From positions 186,001-250,000 of the forward strand of contig NW_019028985.1 in NCBI RefSeq assembly GCF_002105155.1: 64,000 nucleotides of DNA, read 5' to 3'. Source of the stretch: Lobosporangium transversale (taxonomy: Eukaryota > Mortierellomycota > Mortierellomycetes > Mortierellales > Mortierellaceae). This document shows positions 61,374 to 64,000 of the stretch, in pieces. How positions within the stretch are numbered: position 1 is the first letter of the stretch; every line of letters begins with the position of its first letter. Made by a program: the position numbers and the translations under genes. A model generated the notes under the pieces. The model saw only the letters and a list, made by a program, of their open reading frames with translations. It was not told where the DNA came from and ran no database searches.

Positions 61374-62095
61374 GTTGTTTGTTTTACCTTGATATGAGAG
61401 TTAGGGCTGATAGGAGGGATGATCAAAGTTCGGTTGAGGTCCTTTGCCAAAACCGCAGCTCTCTGGAGCGAGGTAAACTGATTATTGCTCCCACCCATTG
61501 GTAAATAACCGAAAAATGCATCAGAAGGCAGGGACGGCGATAAGGAAGAGTTCTTTTTTGAGGTTGTCGTTGATGCGGTGGTGTCAGCATCATGTTTCCA
61601 CCATGTGCGTTTGGCTAGAGTATCGAGGAACGAACCCATCTCTTTGCGGGCTGCTTGGGTATCCTTATAAAACGCAGGCTTGAATACTTTTGTTATCGTG
61701 CCATTGGCGTAATGAATAATGCTTGTCAGTTCTGTTTCGGTCGTGTTGTATTCAGATGTCGATGTCGATAGTGATGGATCTGTTATCACAGTTATGGGCC
61801 GTCGGAGGCTCGGAGTGTTATTGTTATGTTTTTGAGCTTCGCGTTGTCGGTGATAGACGCCGATGTAGTGGATATGGGCAATCGCCATCACCATGAACGT
61901 GATGCAGATCACTAAAATGATCCTACCCTGTGAAATGCGACTCTTTTTCATTACAGTAGGCGCGGTAGAAAATGAGGTGGAGAAGATAAGAGATGTGCTA
62001 TGGAAATGATCGTATAGAGGGCGAGAGGTATCGGAAGAGAATTGTGGCAGAATAGAGGAACCAGGTTTTTGATGAAGCAGTGGAGTAGAGGCCAT
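59896..62095 (-). CDS. GDP-fucose protein O-fucosyltransferase-like type II membrane protein
   Basis: Two exons (62,095-61,388 and 60,957-59,896) join to 589 residues. A cytoplasmic tail with KKSR is followed by one membrane segment (ILVICITFMVMAIAHIHYIG, about residues 59-78), the layout of a Golgi type II glycosyltransferase. The catalytic region shows the family's donor-site motifs: GGSNNQFTSLQRAAVLAKDL then NRTLIIPP, and FIIIHLRRGDIVNKC, where the Arg of HLRRGD contacts the sugar nucleotide. Near the end comes a conserved DYLIGMSNSRMSQLA stretch. Several NxT/NxS sites lie in the lumenal stem. The acceptor in this fungus is unknown. The intron contains long A/T runs, and an A/T run also lies just upstream of the ATG. 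Confidence 0.82.
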
Positions 62096-62102
62096 AATGT
62101 CC

Positions 62103-62133
<31 letters not shown>

Positions 62134-64000
62134 AAAAGAAAAGAAGCAGGGGCGTCAAAATTTAGAGAATCGCGGAGAAATAAAAATAAACTTGGGTTGA
62201 ATACAAAAAGGGCAAGAATGATACGGCTGCGAAGTCGTTGGACGGAAACGTTAAAAGAGACAAGTTTATCAGTTTGTTTTGGTCGTTTTTTTTTTTTTTT
62301 TTTTTTTTAATCGCGTGAAAGTGAAATTTGGCGTAAGAGTTGGGATCTACAAAGAAAAATGGGAAACAATCGAAATGTTGAAACGGGATGTAATAAAGAA
62401 TGATCCTAAAAATAAGGATGGTGTAACAGGTGAATCGTGGAGATGAGCAATGTCAGGTGTAGGTTATTCAAAATGCGTGATGTTGGTCGTGATTCTCTAG
62501 ATATTGGTTGCCAAAGTGATGAAGTAATGGTTTTTTTTTTCTTTTTTTCGTTTATTTCCAGCGTATTGAGGTCAACAGGGCTGTTATGATAATCGGAAGT
62601 CAGGGGAAAAGGGGTTGAGTAAATGGGCAAGTGAGTGCCAAACAGAATGGAGGGCACGCGAACCCCAGCTGCAAGATGAAAATCGCGATGTTGAATCGAT
62701 ATTGTTCACTTGAATCTATCCCAGTGTGGCGTAAAGTAAGTGTTGAATTTGGACAATTTTCTTTTTGTCGCACGGATGAGAGCACGAAATAAAGAATAAA
62801 TAAATAGGTAAATGAATAAAAGTAAAAAATAAAATTTATAAAAGTTAAAAAAAAAAAAAAACGATTGATAATAAATAAAACAGACAGAAGATGGGGAACG
62901 GGAAATGGTAAGAGAAAGAAAGAGAGCAGCAAGGGGCGTAAGTGTGTATGGAGAGCAGGATGGGGCAGGGAAATGGAAAAAGACCACCGATGTTGATGTT
63001 GCTGCTACAAAGTTTTGTCAGTATGAAGGAGAAAGACAAGAAGAGGTAAAGAAGCTACTATATACAGAGGAACGAAAACGAAAGAAAGGAAAGTAAGGAA
63101 GCAAGGTGAACAAGGGAAAGTAAGAGAGATCCTTTGTCTTTAAATATACGGCCACGATTTGAATTCAGTAATCAACAAACTGCAATATCATTCATACAAT
63201 TCCAGGAACAAAAACCAAAGAATAAGGGACAAATGTGTTTAGGTTATTTCAGGTTTGTTTATTGATCGTAATTTGTTATCGGGAACAATAGTCATTCTTA
63301 ATTATTAGATTGCTTTGATGCATTGGTTCATCACACATCCAATTCAACAATCCTTGGCCAATCACCGCTTCCGCCCCTCTACGTCCTCCTGTCTCTTCTG
63401 TGGAGTGGCCAAAGCCTTTCTCTTGTATGCTTCGCCTTCCCTTTTACTCATTGCCATACAGAGTCTCTTTTCTTTCAACACTTGGGGCTGCACAAGCTAT
63501 ATCCAAGACGTCTTTTGTTCCATCAAGTAAACAATATTGAAGATGTGAACAAATGTCATTAGCAAGAGAAAGAGATGTGTATTTCTAGATTCTGGACTAT
63601 AGAATACTTCAGCGTAATCAGACCCGTTTAATTTTTTTTTTTTTTTTTATCGAATAAAAAGAACATAAAAAAAAGCTTAATGCTTTAGCGTCATGGTAGT
63701 CTATCAAGAACCAATACTAAAATAATAATGTCATGGACCATCGACTACGCTAGCTACGATGTTATATACTAGACTATAATATGCCTGTAGATTGATTGCT
63801 GACAAACTTACATGTGTTCCTTCTACGAAGAATAAGCCAGGTTTCCGATCCTCCTCAGGTCTTCATTACACAAATTAATATCCCTTTGGATCACTAGACC
63901 AAAAAAACAAAGAGAGATTGGTAGATAAGGCTTTATGAATCTACCAAATGTAGACTTGTAATCCAACTTTGGTGTATTATTGCACTATCAAAAAGTCATC
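62096..64000. other. Right-end intergenic region
   Basis: Promoter side of the O-fucosyltransferase-like gene. It opens with an A run of about 30 bases 8 bp from the ATG (on the plus strand) and has T runs near 62,287-62,308 and 63,631-63,648, with A/G-rich DNA at 62,900-63,120. Short frames only. A gene lying mostly off the right edge cannot be excluded. Confidence 0.4.

Overview
This window is fungal nuclear DNA. Genes are compact, carry one to six short GT-AG introns, lie on both strands and are set in AT-rich spacers. About forty A or T homopolymer runs of roughly 15 bases or more occur in spacers, introns and leaders. An early-diverging fungus (Mucoromycota in the broad sense, perhaps a Mortierella relative) is my best guess. 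It rests on gene style and on the desaturase/cytochrome b5 fusion, not on a marker comparison. I found no bacterial, viral or organellar genes.

Left third (1-23,104), mostly housekeeping genes: an SLC25A46-like mitochondrial carrier (-), Mediator subunit MED19 (+), the mitochondrial 10 kDa chaperonin (-) divergent from a nucleolar FKBP prolyl isomerase (+), nucleosome assembly protein NAP1 (+), a low-complexity orphan (-), a Myb/SANT-repeat protein (-), cysteine dioxygenase (+), an ankyrin/dilute-domain protein (-) and an Aim18-like chalcone-isomerase-fold protein (+).

Middle (23,211-42,554): a 1055-residue Ser/Gln-rich orphan (-), then ribosomal protein L7 (-), whose second intron holds a convincing box C/D snoRNA. 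Next is the most striking structure, an 11-kb palindrome. Two arms of 4014 bp (31,518-35,531 and 38,541-42,554), collinear without indels and identical wherever compared, surround a 3009-bp spacer. Each arm carries a whole delta-9 fatty acid desaturase gene with its 5' flank, the two genes facing each other. The inner breakpoint falls inside the last codons of the desaturase, so the copies end in different residues. The outer edge runs into diverged copies of an older repeat. The spacer holds a decayed pogo/CENP-B-type transposase and a third, diverged copy of an arm segment.

Right third (43,103-62,095): ARF1-type GTPase (-), a TMEM41-like VTT membrane protein (-), an ICT1-type mitochondrial peptidyl-tRNA hydrolase (+), a G-protein alpha subunit (+) and a Golgi-type O-fucosyltransferase-like protein (-).

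Exon models were built by hand from splice consensus, reading frame and remembered family alignments. In every recognised multi-exon gene the joined coding length is divisible by three. The genes do not form one pathway; loose groupings are lipid and membrane traffic (desaturases, ARF, VTT protein), mitochondria (carrier, chaperonin, hydrolase, Aim18-like) and chromatin/transcription (MED19, NAP1, FKBP, Myb).
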